Positions 45,976-54,765 of a stretch of DNA of 64,000 nt are shown here, piece by piece. The notes beneath the pieces were generated by a model. That model did no database searches. It was not told the DNA's origin and worked only from the letters and a program-made list of their open reading frames with translations. The position numbers and the translations under genes were made by a program. Each line of letters begins with the position of its first letter. The stretch's first letter is position 1. Source of the DNA: Streptomyces halobius (lineage in GTDB: Bacteria; Actinomycetota; Actinomycetes; Streptomycetales; Streptomycetaceae); the NCBI RefSeq assembly GCF_023277745.1, contig NZ_CP086322.1, positions 2,108,001-2,172,000 on the forward strand, read 5' to 3'.

Positions 45976-47943
45976 TTACCTCCGTGGGGGTTCGAGGGGG
46001 AGCCGTAGCTGCATCGGGCGGGGTGGGCGCACACGTACGCGGTCGGCGGGGATGCGAAGGGGCAGCTGACGCGCACCCGGCACCGTGGCAGGGCGTGACG
46101 GTGGCGGGGGTGGCAGGTTGCGGGAGGGCGGCCGTGGCTGGGCGGGGGCGTGCCCGGCGCGGATCGGCAGCCACATCTGGGTGGGTCGGGGCGGTCGGGC
46201 TGGGACGCGTGCGGCGGCGATGGGCAGGGAGAGCTGTCGGGGCCGACGGGCTTGGGCGGGATGGGGCACTGCGCGGGGACCTCTCGGTGCACGGGTGAGG
46301 GGAGGTGCGCTCGGACCACGGCGCCGGGGAGTTTGGCCGCTGGATGGAGTGGGCGCTGCGCCGGAAGGGCTGGTCAGGGCGGGCGCCGAGAGCGTGCCGC
46401 CGACAGCGCCCGCTTTGTGTGCGTCTCGTGCGGCCGGGGTGCCGGGTGCGGATTGGCGGGTTGTGCCAGAGCGGGGAGTCGGACGGCCCAGGGCAGAACG
46501 GCCGCGAGCGATCCGTGCGCGGCTCCGGCCCTGGCCTCGTGCGCTCCCGCCGCGCCCAGGGCCGGGCGCAGGTGGCCGACCGCCACCCCCGCCAGGGCGG
46601 CCACCTCCCCCTCCCGGCCCACCCCGGCCTCCGCCGAACCCTGCCGCTCCACCTCCGCCTCGGCCGGGCCGGCGCCGCAGCAGACTCATGCCGGGCAGGT
46701 AGTGGTCCATGAACCGGTACATCGCAAGGTGCCGCAGCATCCGCACGGCAGGGGGAGCGTGCGGATTGTGGGCCGGGGTGCCGCGCAGGATGACTTGGAG
46801 CGTCCAGCCGGGGATTTTGAACAGGACCCAGAACAGGCCGGACCCGGCGAGCATCGTGCCCAACTGGTCGGACTTCGGGATGCCCAGTGTCGTGGCGCCG
46901 GGAGCGAAGAACAGTTTCACGGCGAGGACGAAGGTGATCGATTGCGCGACCTGTATGGCCAGGCACCCGCCCAGGGCCCGCCACCACAGCTTCGCGACCG
47001 GATCGGTCAGCGGGTGGGCGTGACATGCCAGGGCGAGGGGCGCGCACACGGCCAGCAGTGCGAGCACGGCGACGCGCATCATAAAGCCGATCAGGACCGC
47101 GAGGACCAGCGCGACGATCGTGATCGCCAGCAGCAAGAGGTACAGCTTGAGTCCGGCGGCTCCGAACAGTGCGAAGGGCAGGACGCGTTCGACCATGCCC
47201 TGTCCGGCATCCGCCATGTCGGTGGCCATGATCGCGTGGGCGAGGGCGCTGGCCAGGCCGATGGCCTTGCCCATCACGGTCAGGGAGGTGGTTGCCGCGG
47301 CCATGCCCAACAGCAGGCGGGGCAGGATCTGTTTGAGGGCGTAGCGGGTCTGGACGGTCTCGTAGCCCATGACGGTGATGCCGCCCGCGGTCACGAACAG
47401 CACGTAGATGCCGCAGGTGATCTCCAGCATGACGGTCCACAGCCGCTTGACGTCGGCATGCTTCGTGACGTCCGGGGTGGCCAGCAGGGTGTCGGCGAGG
47501 AATTCGCGGACCGGTTTCATGACCTGCTCGATCAGCAGGCCGAGGAACGAGGTGATCGCGTTCACGATCATTGCGGGGAAGTCGGTCAGCACATCCCAGC
47601 CCGAAGAGGTGTCCTTGACGCACTCCCTTCCCATGGCCTCACACGCGGGAGGCGTCGGCCCCGGCGCGGGCTCAGGGGACGCGGGCCGCGAGGGCTTCGG
47701 GGAGGGGCGGCCCGGTGCGGGGGTCGGCCCGGGGGCGGGGTCGGGCTGCGGTGACCCCTGATGCGACTGTGTGGGGGTGGGTCCGGGAGCGGGCTGAGGC
47801 TCGGGCCGGGGCGGCCCCGGTTCCGCGGGCACCTGGACAGCAGCATGCGCGAAGGCTGGCTGGGCGGACACCGGGGCCAGGACAAGGACCGTCAGGGCGA
47901 AGAGCGTGGGCACGGCGCGAGCGAGGTAGCCGGTGCGGTTCAC
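45976..47943 (-). CDS. TrbL/VirB6-like polytopic membrane protein with proline-rich ends
   Basis: A 655-residue membrane protein. Residues 1-32 are a signal peptide, followed by a proline-rich extracellular segment (about 38-100), then five to seven membrane spans (about 125-390) including LLLLAITIVALVLAVLIGFM and VLALLAVCAPLALACHAHPL. The C-terminal 220 residues are low-complexity, rich in glycine, arginine and proline. This is the layout of actinobacterial TrbL/VirB6 channel proteins. Its start overlaps the pilin stop by 4 bp. Confidence 0.8.
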   Translation of the reverse strand: MNRTGYLARAVPTLFALTVLVLAPVSAQPAFAHAAVQVPAEPGPPRPEPQPAPGPTPTQSHQGSPQPDPAPGPTPAPGRPSPKPSRPASPEPAPGPTPPACEAMGRECVKDTSSGWDVLTDFPAMIVNAITSFLGLLIEQVMKPVREFLADTLLATPDVTKHADVKRLWTVMLEITCGIYVLFVTAGGITVMGYETVQTRYALKQILPRLLLGMAAATTSLTVMGKAIGLASALAHAIMATDMADAGQGMVERVLPFALFGAAGLKLYLLLLAITIVALVLAVLIGFMMRVAVLALLAVCAPLALACHAHPLTDPVAKLWWRALGGCLAIQVAQSITFVLAVKLFFAPGATTLGIPKSDQLGTMLAGSGLFWVLFKIPGWTLQVILRGTPAHNPHAPPAVRMLRHLAMYRFMDHYLPGMSLLRRRPGRGGGGAAGFGGGRGGPGGGGGRPGGGGGRPPAPGPGRGGSARGQGRSRARIARGRSALGRPTPRSGTTRQSAPGTPAARDAHKAGAVGGTLSAPALTSPSGAAPTPSSGQTPRRRGPSAPPLTRAPRGPRAVPHPAQARRPRQLSLPIAAARVPARPPRPTQMWLPIRAGHAPAQPRPPSRNLPPPPPSRPATVPGARQLPLRIPADRVRVRPPRPMQLRLPLEPPRR

Positions 47944-48326
47944 TTTCCGCCACCGCCGTTGCCGCCTGCGCCGACGATGCCTTGTAGCACGGTGACCAGG
48001 GCGGGGGCCAGGATCGCCAGCCCGTAGCCGATGGCCGCGGCCTTCAAGGCCCGCTTGGCGGACTCGACTTCACCGGGATCGCCTCCGGCCATCAGGTAGC
48101 GCAGCCCGCCGAAGGTGAGAAACAACGTGGCGAGCCCGGAGAGCATGCCGACGATCCAGTTCCGCAGATTCCTGATCACGGTCGGGATGTTCGCGACCGC
48201 CCACACCTGCGAAGAGCTCGCCAGCAGCACGAACACGGTCAGTGCGGTGATGAAGGTGAGCCGGATCGTCCAGCGGCCCACCGGCCAGATCAGCCGTCGG
48301 CGTGACCGGCGAAGTTTCGCGAACAT
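47940..48326 (-). CDS. VirB2/TrbC-like pilin
   Basis: A 128-residue protein from ATG 48326, preceded by GGAGGTG. It has an N-terminal basic segment (RRSRRRLIWPVG), a first hydrophobic span acting as a leader (FITALTVFVLLASSSQVWAV), then two further spans (WIVGMLSGLATLFLTFGGL and AIGYGLAILAPALVTVLQG) separated by GGDPGEVESAKRALKAA, the classic pattern of Gram-positive VirB2-like pilins. A longer frame to 48530 is rejected because the ribosome site marks this start. Confidence 0.8.
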   Translation of the reverse strand: MFAKLRRSRRRLIWPVGRWTIRLTFITALTVFVLLASSSQVWAVANIPTVIRNLRNWIVGMLSGLATLFLTFGGLRYLMAGGDPGEVESAKRALKAAAIGYGLAILAPALVTVLQGIVGAGGNGGGGK

Positions 48327-48677
48327 GGCGGACGCACCTCCAACAGGCACAGCACGGCGGAAGAGAAGAGCGGGATAAGGGGAAGACGACGCGGCGAGCT
48401 GCGTCGCGTGGTGTGTGCGGTGTGGGGCGAACACGGATCCCGGCCCGGGGCCGTCCTCCTCCAGGAGCGGCAGCGGAAACGGGGGTGCTCGGGTGTCAGC
48501 ACGAGACGGTGCGTCCACCCCACACGGCAACGGCCTGGCAGCAACCGCGGGACGGGGCTGTGCCGGGAGACTGCGCCGCCGGTGATGGTGCGCATCCGGC
48601 GGCGCCGCTTACCCGTAATAGAGATTCACGGCCCGGAAATTGACATCCGACGCCGGAAGTTCCCCCAGGCGGCGCTG
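48327..48677. other. Intergenic stretch upstream of the conjugation operon
   Basis: About 350 bp with no believable gene; open frames here are arginine/proline-rich shadows. It carries the GGAGGTG ribosome site of the pilin gene and should contain the transfer-operon promoter, but no clear -10/-35 pair or operator was seen. Confidence 0.4.
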
Positions 48678-49478
48678 TTACTGCTCGCGCTGCTGGTGGT
48701 GCAGATAGGCCGCCAGGTGCTGCTCGGCGGCGGCACGGTGGCGGTAGAGCTGACGCGCACTCACACCTCGTTCGACAGCCAGGCGTTGCATCGGCTCACC
48801 CTCCAGCCGTGTACGGGCGATCAGCTGCGCCTCGTCGATACCCACCACGCGGGCCCGCACCGCACGGGCCAGCACGGTGTACTCGTCGCCTCCTTCGGCA
48901 CCCGGGTCAGTGGCCTGACATCCGCTCTGGGCCAGGCGGCCCAGGTGCACCGCCTGGGGACCGGTCTCCCGCTGGGTCCGTCGGCGCGCGGCGTGCACCA
49001 GCCGGTGCACGGCCCGGTCGGCTGCCGCGAACAGCTCCCGGGCAACGTCCACAGCGTTCGCATCCACCAACGGCAGGGCGGAAGCGACGGCGGCGAGAGC
49101 CTCCTGCTCGATTTCGGCGCGCTCCAGGTGGGCGGGGCAGGCCAGACGGGCCAGCATCCGGCGCAGTACCGGCACGGTCATCGCGACGGCCACAGTGTCC
49201 CAGGGCTCGCCCAGTTGCTGGGCGCGGCGTACGACCTCACGCCAGGTCTGTTCACGCAGGGTCGGCGAAGTGGCGGAGTGGGCGAGGCGGGTGCGGACCT
49301 GGTCGACGGGCAGCGCCTGCTGCTCCGGCTCCTCGCACACCAGGTACGCGGGCAGCGTGAGCGGCTGGGGCGCAGTGCAGAGCGCGAGGAAGGACTCCTC
49401 CAGCGTCTGCAGCGGTGAGTGGCCAGCCGTACGTGTACAAGCGATGCGGCTGTTGGCCGGGTGGGGGGCGTGGCTCAT
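48678..49478 (-). CDS. Sigma-factor-like helix-turn-helix regulator
   Basis: A 266-residue mainly helical protein from ATG 49478, with AAGGAG about 12 bp upstream. The C-terminal 40 residues (RLAVERGVSARQLYRHRAAA) form a helix-turn-helix like sigma-70 region 4. The middle AVDVARELFAAADRAVHRLV resembles region 2/3 helices of sigma-like proteins found in actinobacterial conjugative elements. It lies upstream of the pilin gene in the same direction and next to the GTGGCTCG repeats, so it may control transfer or copy functions. Exact activity unknown. Confidence 0.6.
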   Translation of the reverse strand: MSHAPHPANSRIACTRTAGHSPLQTLEESFLALCTAPQPLTLPAYLVCEEPEQQALPVDQVRTRLAHSATSPTLREQTWREVVRRAQQLGEPWDTVAVAMTVPVLRRMLARLACPAHLERAEIEQEALAAVASALPLVDANAVDVARELFAAADRAVHRLVHAARRRTQRETGPQAVHLGRLAQSGCQATDPGAEGGDEYTVLARAVRARVVGIDEAQLIARTRLEGEPMQRLAVERGVSARQLYRHRAAAEQHLAAYLHHQQREQ

Positions 49479-49943
49479 GCGGGGGGGCTCCTTGCGGAAG
49501 TGGCGGACAACGTCTGCCGAAGCCCTGTCACCGCCCCGTGTCACCCCCGGACCGGTCGCGTGCCAGCCCGTGCGATCTCTGAGCCAGTGGCTCGCTCTGT
49601 GCGAGGGGTCGGCGCTGGCTCGCCCCTGATGACCAGCACCACTCCACAGCATCACCCGATCGGAATCGAACACAAAGAAATTCTGGACGGTGCTGGGTGA
49701 GCTCACCGAGCCACCCACAGAGTGGCTCGGCAGTGGCTCGCAGGTGGCTCGCCACTGGACCGCTGGGCCGCTGAACTGGGCAAAGATGACGGGCTGGCCG
49801 AGGCCGAACCTCAGCGGACGAGAGTGTCCTGCTGTCGCTGGCCAGGTTCGAACGCCTTCGGCGGCGATGGCAAAATCGCCCTGCCCTATTACTCACGTCA
49901 GCACCAGACGGCATGGACCCCGCATCCCGGGCGCCACCCACCG
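49479..49943. promoter_or_regulatory. Divergent control region between regulator and methylase module
   Basis: 465 bp without a gene between the regulator (leftward) and the methylase operon (rightward). It holds the repeated GTGGCTCG sequences described separately and must contain both promoters. Confidence 0.5.
49581..49754. repeat. Iteron-like GTGGCTCG repeats
   Basis: At least six copies of a GTGGCTCG-type word: a perfect 6+1+6 palindrome GAGCCA-G-TGGCTC at 49581-49593, CTGGCTCGC at 49615, an inverted CGAGCCAC at 49707, and three direct copies starting at about 49722, 49733 and 49744, spaced about 11 bp, one helical turn. This pattern suits cooperative binding of a regulator or replication initiator. 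Confidence 0.6.
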
Positions 49944-50606
49944 ATGCCCACCACCAACCGCCCCACTCAAAGCACCGCTCGCCGCCACACTTCCCGGCCC
50001 CTGCCAACCACCCTCTGGCTCCCTGCCCCCGACCAGCCCGACGCCGTGCCCGCCCCCGGCACCGTGCTGCCCGGCTGGGCGATCGAGCGGATCCGCACCG
50101 AGTTCACCACCCGCCCCGGCCAAGCCCCCGCACCCCTGCTCAAAATCTCCGTCCGGGATGCCGAGCCGGGCATGGACGCCCGCACCCCCGTGGTCACCTA
50201 CACCGACGGCACACCCAGCAGGCTGTCGATGCTGCTCGCCGAACTCCACCCCAACGCCCTGCCCGCCCGCACGGACACCCTCACCGGCGGGGCTGTCAGC
50301 GAGATGCCCGCAGCCATGGACGAGGGCTGGTCCGGCTTCTTCCACCGCGCCCACCGCCTCCTGCCCACAGACGGACTGCTGCTGCTGGCCACCCGCCAGC
50401 GCCGCGACGCCGACGCAGGACTCACCGACCCACTGGGCTCACTCATCGCCTGCGCACGCACCGCCGGATTCCGCTACCTGCAGCACCTCATCGTCGCCCA
50501 CGCCCACCCCGCCGGCGATCAGCTCATCCCCGCCCCGCCCGCCGACGCAGACCCCGGCGTCATCCACAGCGATCTGATCGCCCTCACCGCCATCCACCAC
50601 GCCTGA
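49944..50606 (+). CDS. Hypothetical protein upstream of DNA methyltransferase
   Basis: A 220-residue protein from ATG 49944. The core reads VLPGWAIERIRTEFTTRPGQ and EGWSGFFHRAHRLLPTDGLL, followed by DPLGSLIACARTAGFRYLQH, which resembles a degenerate methyltransferase-like fold lacking the catalytic SPPY. The stop is followed after 17 bp by the methyltransferase gene with its own AAGGAG, so the two are probably one operon. Function not known; a partner or specificity role is possible. Confidence 0.5.
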   Translation: MPTTNRPTQSTARRHTSRPLPTTLWLPAPDQPDAVPAPGTVLPGWAIERIRTEFTTRPGQAPAPLLKISVRDAEPGMDARTPVVTYTDGTPSRLSMLLAELHPNALPARTDTLTGGAVSEMPAAMDEGWSGFFHRAHRLLPTDGLLLLATRQRRDADAGLTDPLGSLIACARTAGFRYLQHLIVAHAHPAGDQLIPAPPADADPGVIHSDLIALTAIHHA

Positions 50607-50623
50607 GCCCAAGGAGCCTGCTC

Positions 50624-51550
50624 GTGACGCTTCCCCTCTCGGTGTGGAACACCGCCCCCACCTCCGCCCCCGCCCAACGCAAAGGCCGCTACCTCCCCGG
50701 CTCGGCCGCCCACCCCGCCAAAATGCTCCCCGGCATCGCCGCTCACGCCATCACTACCTACACCCGCCCCGGTGATCTGGTCCTTGACCCGATGTGCGGC
50801 ATCGGCACCACCCTCGTCGAAGCCCTTCACCTCGGCCGCAACGCCGTCGGCGTCGAATACGAACCGAAGTGGGCCCACCTCGCCCGCCTCAATGCCGCTG
50901 CAGCCGCACACGAAGGCGGCACAGAGGGTGCAGTCTGTACCGGAGACGCCCGTCAGCTCACCAGCCTCGTCCCGCCCGCACTCCACGGCCAGGTGGACCT
51001 GGTGGTGACGTCACCGCCTTACGGGCCCAGCGTCCACGGACAGGTCCGCTCCACCCGGGAGACCGGCGAACGCGGCGTGGTCAAGAAGGACTTCCGCTAC
51101 AGCCACGACCCCACCAACCTCGCCCACGTCTCCACCGCCCACCTCCTGGACGCCTTCACTCAGATCCTCACCCAGTGCCGCACCGTGCTCCGCCCCGGCG
51201 GCACAGTCGTCGTCACCACCCGCCCCTGGCGCGAACGCGGCGAACTCATCGACCTGCCCTCCGCCGTCCTCGCCGCAGGCAAAGCCGCCGGCCTCACCCC
51301 CACCGAACGGTGCGTCGCCCTCCTCGCCGGCATCCGCGACAGCCACCTGGTAACCCGCCCCTCGTTCTTCCAGATGAAGAACGTCCGCGACGCCCGCCGA
51401 CAGGGCATCCCCCTCTCCGCCGTGCAGCACGAGGACGTTCTGGTCTTCACCAAGCTAACCGGCAAGCCATGCCCCAAGAGCGGCGACTCGACGTGCGCTG
51501 CGGCGTTCCGCTCCCGAACCTGCCCCGGCAGACCCCGTCGTGACCACTGA
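50624..51550 (+). CDS. Site-specific DNA methyltransferase
   Basis: A 308-residue amino-methyltransferase. The cofactor motif DPMCGIGTTLVEAL is at about residues 55-68 and the catalytic TSPPYGPS at 129-136. Motif order (AdoMet motif first) excludes the beta class; N6-adenine or N4-cytosine methylation cannot be separated by eye. The start is GTG 50624 with AAGGAG 8 bp upstream. No restriction endonuclease gene is adjacent, so it looks like an orphan methylase carried by the conjugative element, possibly to evade host restriction. Confidence 0.82.
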   Translation: MTLPLSVWNTAPTSAPAQRKGRYLPGSAAHPAKMLPGIAAHAITTYTRPGDLVLDPMCGIGTTLVEALHLGRNAVGVEYEPKWAHLARLNAAAAAHEGGTEGAVCTGDARQLTSLVPPALHGQVDLVVTSPPYGPSVHGQVRSTRETGERGVVKKDFRYSHDPTNLAHVSTAHLLDAFTQILTQCRTVLRPGGTVVVTTRPWRERGELIDLPSAVLAAGKAAGLTPTERCVALLAGIRDSHLVTRPSFFQMKNVRDARRQGIPLSAVQHEDVLVFTKLTGKPCPKSGDSTCAAAFRSRTCPGRPRRDH

Positions 51551-51797
51551 AGGCAACGAGGGGCGTGTCGACGTCAGCGTCGACTCCGTGGAGGCTGGGC
51601 CGTCAACTGCGCCCATGGAATCCCCCGACACGGCTGAACGACGGGCACCGCGCCCAGAGCCCGTTGGCGAGCTGACCGTGCGCCTGCCCGACACGCCACC
51701 GCACCTCACCGACAGCGCCGCAAAGGGCCTGCTGCACTTCATCCGCCAGGAGTACAACCGCCTGGCCGACGCGCAGCCACCTCACACAATCCTGTGA
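51540..51797 (+). CDS. Small hypothetical protein (85 aa)
   Basis: GTG 51540 overlaps the methyltransferase stop, and its own stop overlaps a GTG in the recombinase frame. The first half is acidic and disordered; the second half has a helix (AAKGLLHFIRQEYNRLAD). Coupling on both sides supports it being real. No function recognised. Confidence 0.5.
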   Translation: MTTEGNEGRVDVSVDSVEAGPSTAPMESPDTAERRAPRPEPVGELTVRLPDTPPHLTDSAAKGLLHFIRQEYNRLADAQPPHTIL

Positions 51798-51904
51798 ATC
51801 AGCGGGCACGGTGGACGACTGGCCCTCTTCGCCAAGCAGGAGGTACCACGGACCACCGTCATCCGCCGTGCCCGCAGCACACCAAGCCAGAGAGCCAACG
51901 ACCC

Positions 51905-53356
51905 ATGGTCCACTTCGCTTTCGCCGGACGCTGCTCCACCGAGGACCTCCAGGACCCTGAGACCTCCCGCAACTGGCAGCTCACCCGCGCCCGCGCCCTC
52001 ATTGAACCCGCCGGGGGCAAGATCGTCACCGAGTACTTCGACGCCGGCCACTCCCGCGCCCTGCCCTGGAAACGCCGCCCCCAAGCAGCCGCACTGCTCA
52101 AAGCTCTCCGCGACCCGCACCGCGGTTTCGATGCCGTCGTCATCGGAGAGCCCCAGCGCACCTTCTACGGCAACCAGTTCGGCAACACCTTCCCCCTCTT
52201 CGTCCACTTCGGCATCCCGCTGTGGGTCCCCGAGGTCGGCGGAGCCATCGACCCGAACAATGAGGCCCACGACTTGGTCATGTCCGTCTTCGGCGGCATG
52301 AGCAAGGGCGAACGCAACCGCATCAAGATCCGCGTGCGCACCGCCATGGCCTCCCAAGCCCAGATCGAAGGCCGCTACCTCGGCGGCAGACCCCCCTACG
52401 GCTACCGGATCGCCGATGCGGGCCCGCATCCCAACCCGGCCAAGGCCGCCGACGGAAAACGCCTCCACCGTCTCGAACCCGACCCCGCAGCCGCACCCGT
52501 CGTCGTCCGCATCTTCACCGACTACCTCCGCGGCAAGGGGTACTACGCCATCGCCGAGAGCCTGACCCGTGACGGCATCCCGTGCCCCTCCGCCCACGAC
52601 CGCGCCCGCAACCCCCACCGCCCCGGCCACGACTGGTCCAAGGGCGCCGTGCGCGCGATCCTCCGCAACCCCCGCTACACCGGCCACGAGGTCTGGAGCA
52701 AGCAACGCAAGGACGAAGTCCTCCTCGACATCGAGGACGTCACCCTCGGCCACCGCACCAGACTCGCCTGGAACACTCCGGACCAGTGGGTCTGGTCGGC
52801 GCAGCCCGTGCATGAGCCGCTGATCAGTATGGAGATCTTCACCCGCGCCCAGGCCAAGAACTCCGCCCGCGGCTCGGCGGCGTCCGAGCGCAGCCCGCGC
52901 CCCACCGACCGGCCCTACGCGCTCCGTGGTCGGCTGCGCTGCGGCATCTGCCGTCGCAGGATGCAGGGCAACTACAACAACGGCCAGCCGTACTACCGCT
53001 GCCGCTACACCGCTGAATACGCCAAGAACACGGCGCTCAACCACCCTCTGACCGTCTACCTGCGGCAGAACGAGCTCCTGCCGGTACTCGATGCCTGGAT
53101 TGCCCGTTTCTTCGCGCCCGGGCATCTGGGCCGCACCCTCCAGGCCATGTGTGAGAGTCAGCAGCGGCACTCGCCAACCGACCCTGCCCTGGAAGCGGCA
53201 CGGCGGACCATCACAGAGACGAATCGCAGCATCGCCCAATACCGGGCCGCGCTGGACGCCGGAGCCGACCCCGTCATCGTCGCCGGCTGGATCACGTCTG
53301 CCCAAAACGAGCAGGCCGCCGCCCGACAGCAACTCGTCGCAGCGGCACGCTCTTAA
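51905..53356 (+). CDS. Serine recombinase (integrase), ends at a premature TAA
   Basis: A resolvase-type site-specific recombinase of 483 residues from ATG 51905 (GTG 51794, overlapping the previous stop, would add 37). The catalytic serine is in FAGRCSTEDLQDPETS (S11), followed by MSKGERNRIKIRVRTAM (helix E region), GGRPPYGYRI and the recombinase domain, a zinc ribbon (CGICRRRMQGN, YYRCRY) and a coiled-coil-like helix. The TAA at 53354 is in frame with EEALTEEQIQHMIKTLGDMA and further coding sequence to 53584, so about 76 residues are lost. Position at the element edge, next to a tRNA gene, fits an integrase. Confidence 0.8.
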   Translation: MVHFAFAGRCSTEDLQDPETSRNWQLTRARALIEPAGGKIVTEYFDAGHSRALPWKRRPQAAALLKALRDPHRGFDAVVIGEPQRTFYGNQFGNTFPLFVHFGIPLWVPEVGGAIDPNNEAHDLVMSVFGGMSKGERNRIKIRVRTAMASQAQIEGRYLGGRPPYGYRIADAGPHPNPAKAADGKRLHRLEPDPAAAPVVVRIFTDYLRGKGYYAIAESLTRDGIPCPSAHDRARNPHRPGHDWSKGAVRAILRNPRYTGHEVWSKQRKDEVLLDIEDVTLGHRTRLAWNTPDQWVWSAQPVHEPLISMEIFTRAQAKNSARGSAASERSPRPTDRPYALRGRLRCGICRRRMQGNYNNGQPYYRCRYTAEYAKNTALNHPLTVYLRQNELLPVLDAWIARFFAPGHLGRTLQAMCESQQRHSPTDPALEAARRTITETNRSIAQYRAALDAGADPVIVAGWITSAQNEQAAARQQLVAAARS

Positions 53357-53584
53357 GAGGAAGCTCTCACCGAGGAACAGATCCAGCACATGATCAAAAC
53401 GCTCGGCGACATGGCCGACCGGCTTCAAGCCGCGGACCCCGAAGACAAAGCCCCGATCTATGCCGACTTCGGGCTTGAGCTGGAGTACCACGCAAATCAG
53501 CGGACTGTGATCGTTCAATCACAACCCGCTGATATGTGCGTATTTGAGTGTCCGAGGGGGGACTTGAACCCCCACGCCCGATAA
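53357..53584 (+). pseudogene. Detached 3' end of the recombinase gene
   Basis: In frame with the recombinase after its TAA: a helix MIKTLGDMADRLQAADPEDK, then YADFGLELEYH as in recombinase C termini, and a final CPRGDLNPHAR that is simply the antisense translation of the tRNA-Leu 3' half. The original integrase thus ran into the attachment site. Confidence 0.65.
53549..53584. other. Probable attachment-site core in the tRNA-Leu 3' end
   Basis: The last 36 bp of the tRNA gene (T-arm and acceptor 3' strand) are also the final codons of the recombinase frame. This overlap is expected where an element integrated into the tRNA 3' end and left it intact. A second copy of this sequence was not found elsewhere in the window, so the other boundary must lie outside or be lost. 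Confidence 0.5.
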
Positions 53585-53633
53585 AGGGCACTAGCACCTC
53601 AAGCTAGCGCGTCTGCCATTCCGCCACCCGGAC
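53549..53633 (-). tRNA. tRNA-Leu (GAG)
   Basis: An 85-nt leucine tRNA with a long variable arm. Acceptor strands GTCCGGG and CTCGGAC pair over 7 bp; the anticodon arm is CTAGC-TTGAGGT-GCTAG with anticodon GAG; the T-arm GGGGG-TTCAAGT-CCCCC is perfect. CCA is not encoded. It marks the junction between island and chromosome. Confidence 0.92.
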
Positions 53634-53744
53634 CAGGTGTGATCTTCACGGGGCGTTCCCCGCGGCGACAGGGACAACAATACCAAGGTTTCGGAGTGGC
53701 TTTCACCTGCGTATCCGCGCGCACATAACCTGGGCTTATGGGTA

Positions 53745-54765
53745 ATGAAGGACAGCTCGCGCAGGGACGGACGCCCGGTGGGGCCCTGTGCGCCGCGGGC
53801 GCTCTCACCATTGCGGGAGCATCTGCGGGACACATTCTGGGTCGCGCCGACGGCGGGGCCGGGGGTGGCGCCGCTGTGGTGGGCGGCGTCGGCGCTGGAT
53901 GTCGAAATAGTCGCCCGTCCGCATGGGTGCGACGGCTTATGACGAGGTCAGAGACCTGGTCACGATCGCTATGGCGCCAAGACGATCATGACGACGGTCA
54001 GCTCGGCGATGATGACCTTCATCGGCGTCGTTTTCAGCATTTCGCTGGTCGCGGTGCGGATGACGAGCGGGCAGCTCACTCCTCGGGTGGTGCGGATCGT
54101 TCTCCGGAGCTGGATCAGCAAGCTCACGCTCACCCTCTTTCCGGCCACGTCTCTGTCCTCGCTGCTGGTCCTGATCTCGCACGAGAGAGAGGGTCGATGT
54201 GCGGCGGATCACCTCGGTGCCGCTGGTGCAGAGCCTACTGACTCTGGTGCTGGTGGGCTCAGCCTGCTGCTGTTCATTGCGTATGTGTCGGCGATGCTGC
54301 AGGTGGTACGGGTGGTCGACCGGATCGCACGGCAGGTGGTCGTGCTGTGCCCACGGCTTGGGTTGCGGCAGCTTTCGGATCTCGCGCTGTGGGCGATATC
54401 GCCTGCTGTGAATGATCCGACGACAGCCGTGCAGCGTCTGGACCGGATTGTGCAACTTCCTGGCCATGGTGGTGGGCCAGCCCCTCGGGCGGTGCATTAC
54501 CGGGACGGGAAGAGTGTGGTGCGGTTGGTGCAGGACGTTCCGGGGTGGCGAGATCTGGTGGATCTTGGGCTCGCGGGGATTCGGGCGTGCGCGATCGGGA
54601 GTCCTCAGGGGACGCGGCGGCTGCTGGCCGGGATCGATGAACTGTTGCGGCTCGCGCCGGAGGATCGGCGGGAGCCGCTGGTGCGGCACCGTACGCCCTG
54701 TTCCAGGCGGTGGAGCGCACGGTGCCGACGGCCGCCGAGCGGCGGTTCGTGTCGTATCCGGTCGG
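53745..54765 (+). pseudogene. DUF2254 membrane protein, heavily frameshifted
   Basis: Pieces of one DUF2254 protein appear in order in changing frames: SPLREHLRDTFWVAPT and ALWW-type spans near the start, then TTVSSAMMTFIGVVFSISLV, GQLTPRVVRIVLRSWISKLT and LVLISHERE, then RRITSVPLVQSLLTLVLVG, LLLFIAYVSAMLQVV, LSDLALWAISPAVNDPTTA, LAGIDELLRLAPEDRREPLV and a final AVERTVPTAAERRF. At least five frame changes are needed. The normal protein is a membrane protein of about 430 residues of unknown function. Either a decayed gene or a stretch with many base errors. Confidence 0.75.

Noticed and set aside
45020..47623. 867-codon minus-strand gene
   Set aside because: The real PrgI-like gene starts at 45970; the upstream portion is a shadow of the TrbL-like gene.
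53390..53584. Independent 64-residue gene ending in RGDLNPHAR
   Set aside because: It is in frame with the recombinase and its end is antisense tRNA sequence.
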